Positions 46,314 through 57,444 of a stretch of 64,000 nucleotides of DNA are shown here, in pieces; positions within the stretch are counted from its first letter, which is position 1; each line of letters begins with the position of its first letter. Source of the stretch: Sternotherus odoratus (Eukaryota; Chordata; Testudines; Kinosternidae); NCBI GenBank assembly GCA_032164245.1, contig JAVMKO010000002.1:96423340-96487339 (forward strand). Reading direction: 5' to 3'. The position numbers and the translations under genes are program-made. A model generated the notes under the pieces. That model ran no database searches. It was not told the origin of the DNA and saw only the letters and a program-made list of their open reading frames with translations.

Positions 46314-46866
46314 TAGGGGCATTGCCAGCAGATCAAGGGATGGGATCATTCTCCTCAATTCGACATTGCTGAGGCCTCATCTGGAGTACTGTGTTCAGTT
46401 TGGGGCCCCAGACTATAAGAAGGATGTTGAAAAATCGGAAAGAGTCTAGTGGAGAGCAACAAATATGATTGCGGGATGGAGCACATGACTTATGAGGAGA
46501 TGCTGAGGGAACTGGGATTGTTTAGTCTACAGAATAGAAGAATGAGGGGGGATTTGATAGCTGCTTTCAACTACCTGAAAGGGGGTTCCAAAGAGGATGG
46601 ATCTAGACTGTTCTCAGTGGTAACAGATGACAGAACATGGAGTAAAGGTCTCAAGTTGAAGTGGGGGAGTTTTAGGTTTGATATTAGGAAAAACTTTTTC
46701 CACTAGGAGGGTGGTGAAGCACCGGAATGGGTTACCTAGGGAGGTGGTGGAATCTGCATCCTAAGAGGTTTTTAAGGTCAGGCTTGACAAAGCCCTGGCT
46801 GAGATGATTTAGTTGGGGATTGATCCTGCTTTGAGCAGGGGTTGGACTAGATGACTTGCTGAGGTT
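46314..46866 (+). mobile_element. CR1 LINE 3' region, well preserved
   Basis: CR1 landmarks appear in order: GAGGCCTCATCTGGAGTACT, AGAAGGATGTTGAAAAA, GGGGGGATTTGATAGCTGCT, TTTCAACTACCTGAAAGGGG, CTAGGAGGGTGGTGAAGCAC, CTGGCTGAGATGATTTAGTT and GGACTAGATGACTTGCTGAG. A plus-strand frame (46449-46706) is an interrupted remnant of CR1 coding sequence. The copy stops just before the terminal tail, where PLE sequence starts. Confidence 0.95.
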
Positions 46867-46867
46867 C

Positions 46868-47584
46868 CTAGCCAACTCAAAGTGCCCCAGACCATACTAG
46901 AACTGCTGGTGCAAAACCTGAAGACATAACTCCACTGCTACAATGATCAATACCTCACACAACATACCTTTCAAGATCCATGGATTCTCCACATGCCTAT
47001 CACCACGTGCGGCATACCTCATCCAGTAATCTATATGCCCCCAACAACTATGTAAGTGAAACCAATCAGTACACTCTTGAATGAACTCAAAAAGGAAAAC
47101 GATGAGACACCCTATCCCTTTTAGGTGAACATTTTTCACAAAGCAATCACTCTATATCTGATCTATCAGTCCTAGTCATCAAAGGAAACCTGCAGAAGAC
47201 TTTCAAAAGACAAGCCTGGAAGCTTAAATTCATTACCATGCATCACTAAAAATCATGGACTGAACAGACACTGGATTTATGGGTCATTATGACAATCAGT
47301 AGCCCACTAACCCCCCTCTTTTTGTCCTATGACTACCAAGATGTTAACAGGCCACTGTACCTTGAATGGTCCCTTATAATATGTACTAACTGCTTATACT
47401 AAACAACCTGTTCCACCTTGCATTTTCTTGTGACACTTGGAGTACCTTTCCCAGACCTCAAGAGCAGCTCTGTGTGGCTTGAAAGCTTGTCTCTCTGACC
47501 AGCAGAAGTTGGTCCAGTAAAAGATATTACCTCACCTACCTTGTCTCTCTAATATCCTGGGAATGACACAGCTACAACACCACA
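46868..47584 (+). mobile_element. Penelope-like element, family B, 3' part (copy B3)
   Basis: It begins AGTGCCCCAGACCATACTAG and ends TGACACAGCTACAACACCAC. In between are GIY-YIG nuclease remnants (about 47080-47220, broken), an untranslated region, a hammerhead-like core and the AGATATTACCTCACCTACC terminal block that appears inverted at 2100-2160 and 52180-52240. The nuclease frame is disrupted, including by stops near 47045. Confidence 0.8.
47457..47484 (+). ncRNA. Hammerhead-ribozyme-like core (PLE B3), decayed
   Basis: CTCAAGA occupies the CTGANGA position (G5 lost), followed by a weakened stem II and GAAA at 47481-47484. Recognisable only by alignment to 52241-52266. Confidence 0.5.
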
Positions 47585-48399
47585 GCAATTTAATCAACTA
47601 TTCGTTTGATAGTTGTTGTGGGTTTTTTGACGACTGCTTGGGCAAACTTTTCACATAAAAGCCCCATGAAAGCACTTTTGTTTTTACTGGCTCAGAAACA
47701 GACTCCTCCCCCCACATCATTGTGCTGAGAAGCCATTTTCAAATACCTCACAGAACAGCCTGAATACAAATATTTTAGTGTGTCCCTCAGTTATAACTTG
47801 GTTTGAACTGTTTTCCAAGATGACTGCCATGTTGCCAGCTCTCGTGATTTTATTGCGAGTTTGGCAATAGTTGTCGATTCTCCTAAATCCCCTGTTTCTG
47901 GCATCTTGTGATTAAACAAAAACAAACAAACAAAAAAATAAAAGAAAGAAAGAAAAGAAAAAATAAATAAAAACAAAAATAAAAGGGGGGAGTCTGTAAA
48001 AAAGTGTAAAAAAGCCTTCAGTACAGAGAAAAGCTTTAAAATGTGACCTGCCTGCATCCCAAACATTCAAAATCCGACAGGCAAACAAAAAGAACACCTT
48101 CTGAAAAAGAAATGTCATTTTTAAGACAACCTCAAGTTTGAGGGGCTTGACAATACAATATTGAGTTTCATACTTCTACAGAGGCTTAATATGTGGATTG
48201 AATTACATAAATTATAGCCAAGGTTACTGGGATGTCATAATGAAAAGTGCATTGTACATAATAAATAATTAATAATAATATTAAAAATATAGGAGCAATA
48301 AATTTATAGATATGACTTTCCCAACAGGTTGAAATCATAGACAATAGTAACCCATAAGGGTTCTCCTTAGTGCTGCTACGTTCTCCTTAGCGCTGGTAA
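47585..48399. other. Gap: AT-rich with A-rich simple sequence
   Basis: A/T-rich low-complexity tract at about 47915-47985 (AAAC and AAAG units). No gene. Confidence 0.5.
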
Positions 48400-48530
48400 G
48401 AAACTAAAGATTTTCAAACTTAGGTGCCTAAATCTGGGCTCTTAAATCCTTAATTAGCCATTTAAATAAGTGGTCTGATTTTCAAAAGTGCTATGCAGCC
48501 AGCAGCTCCCACTGAAGTCAATGGAGTTTA
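48400..48530. repeat. Diverged 'TTAGGTGCCTAAAT' reptile repeat
   Basis: TTAGGTGCCTAAATCTGGGC and TGATTTTCAAAAGTGCTATG are the shared blocks; see 23935. Confidence 0.5.
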
Positions 48531-49163
48531 AAAAGAAACTTCGGGCAACCATTTTATTCAAATCTTGATCTGAAATTTTGTTTCCTAGCCTGGGTCAAGG
48601 TAAGGTAAGTGTGCATCACATGCTAGGGGTTACTAGTCTAGATCACATCTTAAGCAAAATTTACAAAAGCTGCTGTTACTTAGCACTAGCTAAACTGGTC
48701 AAAAGTTTCCTGCACAACTTTGTCAGTTTCTTTTGTGCAGTTTTTATATTCTCAGAATGTCACTCTCCCTGAAATGCTGGAGACCTGAAGATTTTTCATA
48801 GACTGTCTTGCAAAATGCACTTCTTGCTCAAAACCCAGTGTTTTCAAAATGTTGAGCATTTGAGGTAGTTCATATAACATTCTACATGCTGGCTTACAGT
48901 GATTTTGTGCAATGATTTTTTTGCACCCAGTAAAGTTTTATTTTTGGATAAATAAAAGATTTTTTGTTCATTCACAACAAATATTACAGCAGCCAAGAAC
49001 TGAAACAGTGCTTATAAACACACCCCACAGAATTCACAGAGTTAGGAAAACACTCAGCCACATTTATAAACACACAGCAAGAACCACACAATTAATAGCA
49101 GAAGGCAAAGCCCCGGGCCTGGCAGTATTTATATAGTTTTCAGCGTGCCCAAAATAGACACCA
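48531..49163. other. Gap: no feature recognised
   Basis: Possibly the non-coding flank of the Harbinger element that follows, but no terminal repeat was found. Confidence 0.4.
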
Positions 49164-50300
49164 TCAGGCAAACCCCCCCCAAAATACATAATTGAAATGA
49201 CACAGGACAGACACACTCTCAGTACAGCAAGACAGACGCCTGTGAAAATGAACCTTTAAAGCATCCATCAAACTTATAGCTCCACAGTGGGCTCTTCTAG
49301 TTGCCCTGGTGTCTGGCTGTTCAAATTCAGTAGACAGCTGCTTCATCTCACCCCTCCACCCTGGCAGCAGCTTTTCCTTCTTCGCCTCTCAGAACTTATG
49401 CAGGACTCAATAAGCAGCTGTAACTATTGGATCTAGTGAAAAAAATCCCAATCTAGAGAGTAAACACTGCCAGTGTCGTTCCAATCTATCCAAAGCACAT
49501 TCCACTGTCATTCTGCACCTATTGAGCAATAGTTGAATCTTTCTCTTTTGCTGTGGAGGTGGCCAGTGTCCGGTTTCATGAGCCAGAGGAGCAAAGGGTA
49601 GGCTGGGTCCTCCAGAATCTTTACCGACACTTCCACATTGCCAATGGTAATCAGCCACTTGGGAAAATGTCCCTGTCTACAGCTTTCTCGACAGTCCTTT
49701 GTTCTTAAAGATACAAGCATCATGCCCCTTCCCTGACCAACCTACACTGATATCAATGAAGCATCACTGATGATCCACAAGAACTTGCATAACTGTGGGG
49801 GGAAAGGGTTTCTTTCTGTTGATGACCTCGATAGCAAGGTGGACTGGTGCCAAAATAGAAATGCATGGCATCTATCACCCCCTACACACTATCTTGCAAC
49901 CCCATTTCTGCACATCAACCCACACTATTTCATGCACTTTGCCAAGAGAGTTACAGCCTGTAGAGTAACTTGCATGACAATGACCCCTACTATGCATTTA
50001 CCAACTCAAAAATGATTTCTCATTGCCAGTAGCAACCTAGAGTTACAAGCTCCCTCAGCATGTTTGCCACTCAATTCTTCACTGCCTATGCAGCTCTCCT
50101 TCTGGTGTCTATGCTGAAGGGCTAGGGCGAGTTCTGCACACAAATGCAAGAACAATGCCTTTTTCATCTAAAGTTCTGCAGCCACTGCTCATCATCCCTA
50201 ACTTGCATTACAGTGTGATCTCACCAGTGAGAGCTCATTTCTTGGGCCCTGAAGCAGTGCTCCACCATCTGCCGCTAGTTGATGAATATCACCCAGCAAC
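49164..50300 (-). pseudogene. PIF/Harbinger transposase (HARBI1-like), broken
   Basis: Read on the minus strand from right to left, fragments of the Harbinger DDE nuclease appear in family order across changing frames. GKVHEIVW and an IPILAP-like segment fall near 49830-49950. EVINRKKPF lies near 49800. VGWSGKGHDACIF lies near 49715, with the histidine-aspartate motif kept. ILEDPAYPLLLWLMKPDTGHL lies near 49550-49620. RMTVECALDRLERHW lies near 49450-49520, and a C-terminal EFEQPDTRATRRAH near 49290-49330. Harbinger nucleases need a partner Myb-like protein, not found here. Stops and frameshifts inactivate it. Homology is clear; endpoints are approximate. Confidence 0.85.
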
Positions 50301-50415
50301 CTGGAATTCCTCTCTACCCTGCTATGTCCATTAAACGCCCCTCAAAGATATCCTCAACTTCCTCATTGTGATCTTGCTTGTTGCAGTGCTTCCTAAAAGT
50401 CTGCAAATATTGGAG

Positions 50416-50455
50416 AATCAAGATCAGGCACATATAAGTATTCCTGATCTTGATT
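50416..50455. repeat. Perfect 13-bp hairpin
   Basis: AATCAAGATCAGG (50416-50428) pairs with CCTGATCTTGATT (50443-50455) around a 14-nt loop, just beyond the readable Harbinger coding remnant. Confidence 0.85.
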
Positions 50456-50514
50456 AGCAGCTACACAACAGAAATAGCTAACCAATAATTTAAATGCATG
50501 TGCATATACACACC

Positions 50515-50650
50515 TGCCGAGGTTTTCAAAAGTGGCTAATAGCTGCAGGTGTCTAAGTTTTGAGATGTCTCAAAGTGAGTACCCCAAATAAGCCTGATTT
50601 TTCAGAAGGAACTGAGCACCTACCCTCAGAAAATTAGGCACCCTTAAGGT
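50515..50650. repeat. Diverged 'TTAGGTGCC' reptile repeat
   Basis: AGGTTTTCAAAAGTGGCTAA, GGTGTCTAAG and AAAATTAGGCACCC relate it to 48400 and 62885. Confidence 0.5.
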
Positions 50651-51109
50651 AACTAATCCAAAATTAGAAGATATTTGGAAGATATTCACCGTCCTCTATA
50701 ATTAAAGGGGTTGTTCTATTTAAAAAGCCATCCAGTTTGCCAATGTTTGAAATGTATTTCAAGCTTTTCCCTTAACAATGGGGTTAGATTTTATTGACAG
50801 AGCATGCAAAGTTTCTATTATTAAGTTTTTAATGGGAGAACGGCTGTTTCATGGAAATGCATGGAAACTAGTTTTCTGTGTTGTGAAATGGTCCAGAACA
50901 GAATCACAGAAGAACACTGTTGTTTTCACCCTGCTCTTTGAAGAACAGGTACATGTGTATATTAGGCAGACTGTTAACAGTGTTGCCAACTCCCATTGGT
51001 CTTGTAATATTTGATTCATTTCTTAAACCCCAGCTGCTGGAATCGAGAGACTGCCGGAGAATCTCAGTGTTCATTTAAAATGAACTAAGCTTCTAGATCA
51101 TTCTGCTTT

Positions 51110-51840
51110 GATATCTTGAATACACCGATGACATTGTCTTGTTGGCTCAGTTTGGTGAATTACTGCAGTTGATGACTGATCCGGCCAGACAAGCAGCAGC
51201 ATGTATTGTGTCCAGATTAATAACCAGACCAAAGTCCCTGGCCATTACCATGAAACAGGCTTCAGCTCCAGATTACAACCAGCTCCCCATTAACCTGTCG
51301 GATGGGACATCAAGCAGGTGGCAATTCTCAAATATCTGGGCAGCATCACAGATGATGCTGGAAGCTGCTTGAAAGATGGGGACACTCATATAAACAGCAG
51401 CTACCACCACATTTTGGGCCCTTCAGTGTCTTCTGTGGGGACTTTGTGACACCAAGTTTGCTACGAAGCGGAGGCTCTGTAGGTCCACAATTGGACCAAC
51501 TCTTGTGTGGAAGTGAAATGTAGGTGTTGCAGAAAGGTGAAAACACACTGGATTGTTGTTTTCCTGTTCTCATATGAGTCAGCTGCTCCAGATCAAGTGG
51601 CAGGACAAGATCAAAAACAAGACTATTTGAAGTTGAACACAGCTACTGCCTCCATCTGCGCCGATTCATTTTCAGCAGCTTTCTTAGTATGGACATATCA
51701 TGGGAGTCTGAAGTGCATGTGCCAAGAAATGCTTCTGCATAGCCAGCAATCTTGTGGGCACCAAAAGCTTCAGTGGGACAAGGTTGTATATTCTGTTTCT
51801 GTCCACCACTGGCAATGGCACCTTCCCAGAGACTGATCTT
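51110..51840 (+). pseudogene. Non-LTR retrotransposon reverse transcriptase, C-terminal half, broken
   Basis: The frame at 51109-51372 contains YTDDIVLLAQ (51121-51150), the palm motif of reverse transcriptase with both catalytic aspartates. After a stop, ATKRRLCRSTIGPTLVW is readable at about 51455-51510, matching the TKRRLY.S.I.P.LLYGCE segment after the polymerase core in several LINE proteins. WQDKIKNKT follows near 51600, then a weak GH..RMP region near 51690. The upstream fingers and endonuclease are absent. Clade assignment is uncertain (RTE-like is one option). Confidence 0.75.
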
Positions 51841-52135
51841 CATGGCACTTGATTTGCAAGGCAGCCCGATTCCTTTGTAATTTGCCATAACATTTCTAAA
51901 CCTTACTGCTGCAGAGAAAAAAATCTTGAAAAGCATGAACTAAACACACTCCACAGGCTCAGAAACCGGAAAGCAAATATAACAAATCCCAAATGTTATT
52001 TTTTTTAAATGATAAATTTTTTTTAGCCAAGCATAATTCTTTGTTGCCTGACATGCCTTTTGAATGGTTGGGGTTAACATATGCTTTTTTAAAACATTCA
52101 GATCTGAACATAGAATAACTCCAGAAGTTATATTG

Positions 52136-52440
52136 TTTGCAGTGTTGTTGTAGTTGTATTAATCCCAGTATATTACAGAGATAAGGTGGGTGAGGTAATA
52201 TCTTTTATTGAACCACCTTCTTTTGGTGTGAGAGACAAGCTTTCGAGCTACAGAGCTCTTCCTCAGGTTTGGGAAAGACAGTCAGAGAGATTCACAGCTA
52301 AATACAAGGTGGAACTGATTGTTTAGCATAAATAGCTAACTCATATTCTAAGAAATCACGCAAGGTGAAGCGACCAGTTAACATTCCTGCAGTTAGAGGA
52401 CAAAAAAGGGGGACTTTTTTTTTTAAGTCAGCCATAAATT
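52136..52440 (-). mobile_element. Penelope-like element, family B terminal segment (copy B2)
   Basis: Minus-strand terminal region with the shared blocks CAGTGTTGTTGTAG, GATAAGGTGGGTGAGGTAAT, ATCTTTTATTGAACCACC and GATTGTTTAGCATAA. The last also occurs near 2249 as GATTGTTTAGCGTAA. No coding part. Confidence 0.8.
52241..52266 (-). ncRNA. Hammerhead-ribozyme-like core, best preserved (PLE B2)
   Basis: On the minus strand CTGAGGA is a full match to CTGANGA. It is followed by A, a perfect 5-bp stem II (GAGCT/AGCTC) with a CTGT tetraloop, then an intact GAAA. The 3' side continues GCTTGTCTCTC, offering a short stem III and a TC cleavage dinucleotide. All invariant core bases visible here are kept. 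Whether stems I and III pair well enough for activity needs a fold. Confidence 0.7.
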
Positions 52441-52834
52441 CAGTGATTATGTTGTTGTAATATACAACCACTATTTGTTTGTTATACACATTGTGTTGAA
52501 AGTCATCAAAAATTACAGATGAAATATCTTTAATTGCATTCTACTTTGAAAATGTTTTGTAATAAGCATAAAGGTATAAAGGAACAAAATACTTTGAAAA
52601 AAAAATAACCCAGCTGGGTTATTAAACTGATTTCCTTGACCCATAATCATTTTCTTGTGATGGAAAAAGGATTTGATTGGTGTTTTTTGCTCTGCTAGGG
52701 AGGCGCACTCAGCCTTTTCAAAGGGAATCTAAGAGTTCTTTCAAATTGTTCCACGATTAATAGCAGCAGACAACTCTTCCTGAATGTGATTTTCTAGCTG
52801 GTGGTTGTTACTTGTATCACAGTAATGTTTAGAA
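52441..52834. other. Gap: no feature recognised
   Basis: AT-rich; nothing supported. Confidence 0.5.
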
Positions 52835-52960
52835 GCCCCACTCATGGATCAAAAGCCCCACAATGTGCAGTGCTATACAGACATGGAATACAGAAACAAT
52901 CCCTGCTCCACGGTGCTCACAATCTAAATTTATGACAGACATAACAGGTGGATAAAATGG
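52835..52960 (-). mobile_element. MIR-like SINE fragment
   Basis: AAGCCCCACTCATGGATCAA, GTGCTATACAGACATGGAAT and GTGCTCACAATCTAAAT match the left part of 26521-26815. Confidence 0.55.
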
Positions 52961-54870
52961 ACAAATGAGTAGGTGGATGACTGGGAGAACAAAGCAACAG
53001 TAAAGTGAGAAAGTTTTGCATAATAAACAACAGTCTCACTGTCTTGATATTTGAGATTTGTTTCTTCAAAGAAAAAAAAAGCACACTTTTTTGTAACCTC
53101 TTTCCCTTCCCATCACTATACTATAGTTACCCATTCTTCCATTACCTCTGGAGTGAACTTGTTCTATTTCCAGCCAACGTTGAAGATATCCTCCTACCTA
53201 GATTGTCCGATACTGGCTATTCCCTACCTGGGAAAATTTTACTTCATACTGTTTGGCACTCCCTGAGACCATGATACATTCCCATAGCAGGTCAGGTCAT
53301 GCAGGAGGACTGGCAGTAGAGCGGCAACCAGTTTAGTGGTGAGGCTCCACCATACCTTTAGACTGGGAATAGTGTTTCCTCTTTTACCTTTCTCCACAGA
53401 CACTGAGGTGGGGGAGGGGGCTGGCAGAGGGAACGATTGAAGAAGGGCTACTCTTCTGCCCTGTCCCTCAAACATAGGGGGTTCTCTCCTCCGTGGTTAG
53501 AGATGGAGTGCTCTGAGTCAGCATGGTGCATTCACAGCTCAAGCATGTATCTGAAAACAGAACACTTGTTCTAATGGAAACTGCCCCTCCAAATGTTTGA
53601 ATTCAGATCCGGATTCCAGTCTCATGGTCTTTGTTTGTTGTGACATACACTTGACTTCTTGGTCCTTTGTGACTGTTTAATGTTAACTGAACAACAGACA
53701 CCGAGGTCCCCTTTCTTTTTAAGGAACAGGATTGTTGGTGCTGCAACAACATAGTGTGTGTGTGTTTGTCGGGGGGGGGGGGAGGGGGCACTGAGAGCTA
53801 TTGACTCAAAGTGCAAACCCTGTATATAATGGAAACCACTTCAAGCCAGGGATGCGGCAGCATCCCCAGTTCCTGCACCCGTGATTTCTGCTCTTCACCA
53901 AGTGCGGTGTTCTTCCAGTACCTTTGTCATGTATTGGCAGTTTTCATTGTGTTCTGATCATTAATTGAAGCCTCATTCCTCAAGCCAAACATTTCATTCC
54001 CGCTGTTTGTCTTCCAGCTGCTAGCTGACTGTCACATATTTGACCCCTAGACATTACCTACCATCAGCTCCAGCAAAATGATTTTGGATGATTAATCATT
54101 TAGCTTAGAATGGCAGCGAATAGATTACAAAGATTGTTCCTCTTTAGCACTTTGGCATGAGAAGTTCTGGTACATTTTAAACCCAGGGCTTTCTCAATAA
54201 TTGGCAGGCTGCATATGCAACCTACTTCCTGACAGCAATGTTTGCTATAGCGACTTTGAGGAAAAGTGGGGTTAACATCTCTTTCTGTGAACAAGTGTAT
54301 ATAGACATCAAGTAGAACATGAAGTAAGAAGCTTGCAGAAAAATCTTCCTCTGTCACTTTCAAGTCTCAGCTGCCTAAACTGGTTGCTGCAGCCTTTATA
54401 CCATGATCATTAGCCTAGGTACTGTTAAAACGGCGCCTGGCACTGGCAATAGTGTTTGAGCATTTCTGTGATGTGTATCAGGTTTAGAAATCTATTGTTT
54501 TGACCGAAGTTTCATAGACTCATGCTGGCACCAACCAGCCCTTGCTATTATTAAAGAATCAGGGAGTCAGCAAAGAGGGGACCTTGAATTTATGGCTACT
54601 TCCCAGCACTCTTACTAATAGGCAGATGCCATTGTTATCCCACATGGTGGTTGTTTTTTTTTTTTAAAAAAAACAAAAACAAACAAAGTAACTGCTGCTT
54701 TCAAACATGAGGAAAACAGTGGAAAGAAGTTTTGAGGCAGCATCTCATCCTTCTCTGAGGAGACAGCTTAGCTACTGCAGGAAGCTCTGGAAAGCAATAC
54801 TACAAATATGACATGCATTAGAGATTTTCCTTCTGCATTTCCATCGCCTTCTCATGCCCAGTGGCCGTGC
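52961..54870. other. Gap: simple repeats only
   Basis: A (TG)n tract and a 12-G run lie at 53754-53788, and a T-run/A-run boundary near 54651-54690. No gene seen. Confidence 0.5.
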
Positions 54871-54948
54871 TTGCTGCGTGACTTTCTTCATGCAGAGAGA
54901 CATTCCCCCTTGCTGCGTGACTTTCTTCATGCAGAGAGACATTCCCCC
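54871..54948. repeat. Perfect 39-bp tandem duplication (two copies)
   Basis: 54871-54909 and 54910-54948 are identical, starting TTGCTGCGTGACTTTC and ending GACATTCCCCC. Zero mismatches imply a recent event. Confidence 0.95.
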
Positions 54949-55839
54949 TTTGAACTGATCCTAAACGGATGCCAAAAAGCCCATGATAGATTCCTTGTGC
55001 CATCCTGAAAAACAGGCTGAAATATAGCACCTTTAAACCAAACCTCAGGGTAAACAATACAGCTTGTACTCTGGTTCATAAACAGTCTTCATTATTACAA
55101 AAGGCATTTCAAACACAGTGTGATATGACTTGACCTTAAAAGCTATAGACAATCTAGCAGCCCACAGACGGTGTCTTAAAGTACAATCACTTCCTGGAAT
55201 TCTTGGGGCAGCATAGCCGGAGCCGTGCAAATCCTGTTTTCCTTGCATTGTTTCCTGCATGTGAATATCATCAGTCTAGTGAGGCTTGTAACCATGGCAC
55301 TTGTTAAACAGTAGAGGGGAGACTTCTGATAAAGTTATCCACAGCTACTTCAAGGATTTTCATGACAATAATCTTGATCTGGCAATACTGGGCATCAGCC
55401 TTCATTAAAAAACAACATTTAACAATAGTTACTGATAAAAGTCTCTCAGGTAAAAGTTATGTGCCTTAAAAATGGCAGGAATACTTGAGAATTCTGTCCT
55501 TATTGCAGGGTCAATTTCTGCCCGATTAGCATAATGCTGTCCTTACTTTACAGGTCTATGTCACGATAGAGAGTGAAGGGGGGTATCAGGCACATGCCCA
55601 TGCTACTGACTGCAACTTCTGCATGATTTGGGTTGAGGGTTGTTCATGTGCCCATCTGGGAGACCACTCCCTCTTGAGGCTAAAGTGCATGGGTTGGTAT
55701 AGTAGCCATGCCCTGTTCCTAACATTCTCTGAGGTATATCAGGCTTCCACCCTCACATGGGAGTAAGGGGAAGGGAAGGCATTCTACAACCTTTGCCCCA
55801 GGGCAGGATCTACTTCAGTATGAGTGGCTCAATAGAAGA
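54949..55839. other. Gap: no feature recognised
   Basis: No supported gene or repeat end. Confidence 0.45.
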
Positions 55840-55960
55840 TACCATCATCATCATCATTTCTACTGCGGCCGCACTTGTGATCCCAAGTCCCATTGTACTG
55901 GGTGCTGTGAAGACAAACATACAAAGACGGGACCTATTCCATAGAGATCACAATCTAGGA
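55840..55960 (-). mobile_element. MIR-like SINE fragment
   Basis: An (ATC)n run precedes CCCATTGTACTGGGTGCTGT and GATCACAATCTAGGATTC, the left part of the MIR-like unit. Confidence 0.5.
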
Positions 55961-56134
55961 TTCACTGGCTTTTTTATATCTGATGTCACGAAGCCTGCAA
56001 AAAGCGGCATGTGATGTGATCATAAATAAAGGGCAAAATAAAATATAAAAGCAGAATCTACAAAAATACCAATATTCAGAAACTGAAACCCCAACCAGGT
56101 ACCTTCCCTGAAGCACTATCTTCAGTACTTATCG

Positions 56135-56360
56135 GAACCCTACTACTATAGCATCTGAATGCTGAATGAGAAGAGTTTTTATCCTCAACACCCCTCGGAG
56201 GTAGGGAAATGCTGTTGTCTCCATTTTAGAGAGGGCACTAAGGCAAATGAGGATAAGTTACCTGTACAAGGCCACACAGGAAGTCTGTGGCAGAGTAGGA
56301 AATTAAATCTGGATCTCCAAGTCTCAAGCTAATGTTCTAGCCACTGGACCATCCTGCCCT
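56135..56360 (-). mobile_element. MIR-like SINE, antisense
   Basis: ACTACTATAGCATCTGAATG, CAACACCCCTCGGAGGTAGG, CTCCATTTTAGAGAGGG, AAGGCCACACAGGAAGTCTG and TAGCCACTGGACCATCCTG follow the family order. The last is the complement of the tRNA-like head. Confidence 0.8.
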
Positions 56361-56731
56361 CACTCCTCTTCATCTTGTCCACACCGAGCTTCAGTCACCT
56401 CACTCATCCATTCATCTAAGAAAGCACTTTCAATTCTTAAAAATCAAGGAAGTCAGTGACATTTCCATTCCACACCTAAACTTGAAATGGCACTGAAAAG
56501 CCAAAAGAGGGGATAAGATTTGCTTTTTTTTTTAAAAAAAAAACAACCCACGATGTATACATATCTAAAACAGATGACTGTTACAAACATTCTCTGAAAT
56601 CAACATATTAAGACTGCAATGTGTAATAAGATTCACTAAAATCAGTCAACATTCAATTTATAAGCATACCACAAGTAAGTTATGATTATATTCTATTGAT
56701 GCAACATAACCTATTGTGCCATTTCATAAAC

Positions 56732-56772
56732 AGGTGTGTGCGTGCACACGAGTACGTACACACACACATACA
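56732..56772. repeat. Imperfect (TG)/(CA) microsatellite
   Basis: Alternating GTGTG, GCACAC and ACACACACATAC units. Confidence 0.8.
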
Positions 56773-57444
56773 GTCCTATGTGGCACTGATTGGGCATTGA
56801 AGCCGGGACTGAGAGCTGGGGTGGAGGGAGACTGGGCTCTGGGTGGCTGTGGGGTGGGGTCGGAAGACACTGAGACTGGGTGAGGAGCTAGTGGCGTGAG
56901 TGAGAGCCTGGAACTAGGAACCAGCATGAGGGAGAATGGGTCGTAGGGAAAATAGATCTGATAACAAAATAGGCAGCAGGAGAAAGAATTGGGACTGGCT
57001 GAGCAAAGAGACTGGGTGAATTTAAGAAAACAGGGTAATTTCTTTTACACATATTCTGAAGATTGGTTATTGATGTCCCCTTCACGGGAGGATCTGCTAC
57101 TTCACATCAACCCCACAATCCTTCTTTTTTTTTTACTTTTAGAGAGCAGGGACAAGAAGCCAGAAATAGGGAAGAGAGAGAACCAGGACAGGTTAGAGGG
57201 GATGGGGAACAAGGGGAACAGGACCAAACAATTCCAGGGTGGGTATTTCATTTCAAATTGTAGGTACAAGAAAAATAACCACCACTGTAATAAGGAGAGA
57301 TTAATGCTACTAATGAGGTGTCAATAACTAAAAGCATACTATGTTGAGCCCTGAACTCCAACTATGATTAGAATATAGTTATAGCATCAGCAGTGAGAAA
57401 TTATACCCTCTGGTTTAAACTGTTGGTATCAGCTCTGTGCTGCA

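Noticed and set aside
46449..46706. 85-codon plus-strand ORF as a possible gene
   Set aside because: It is the remnant of CR1 3' sequence with known CR1 landmarks on both sides.
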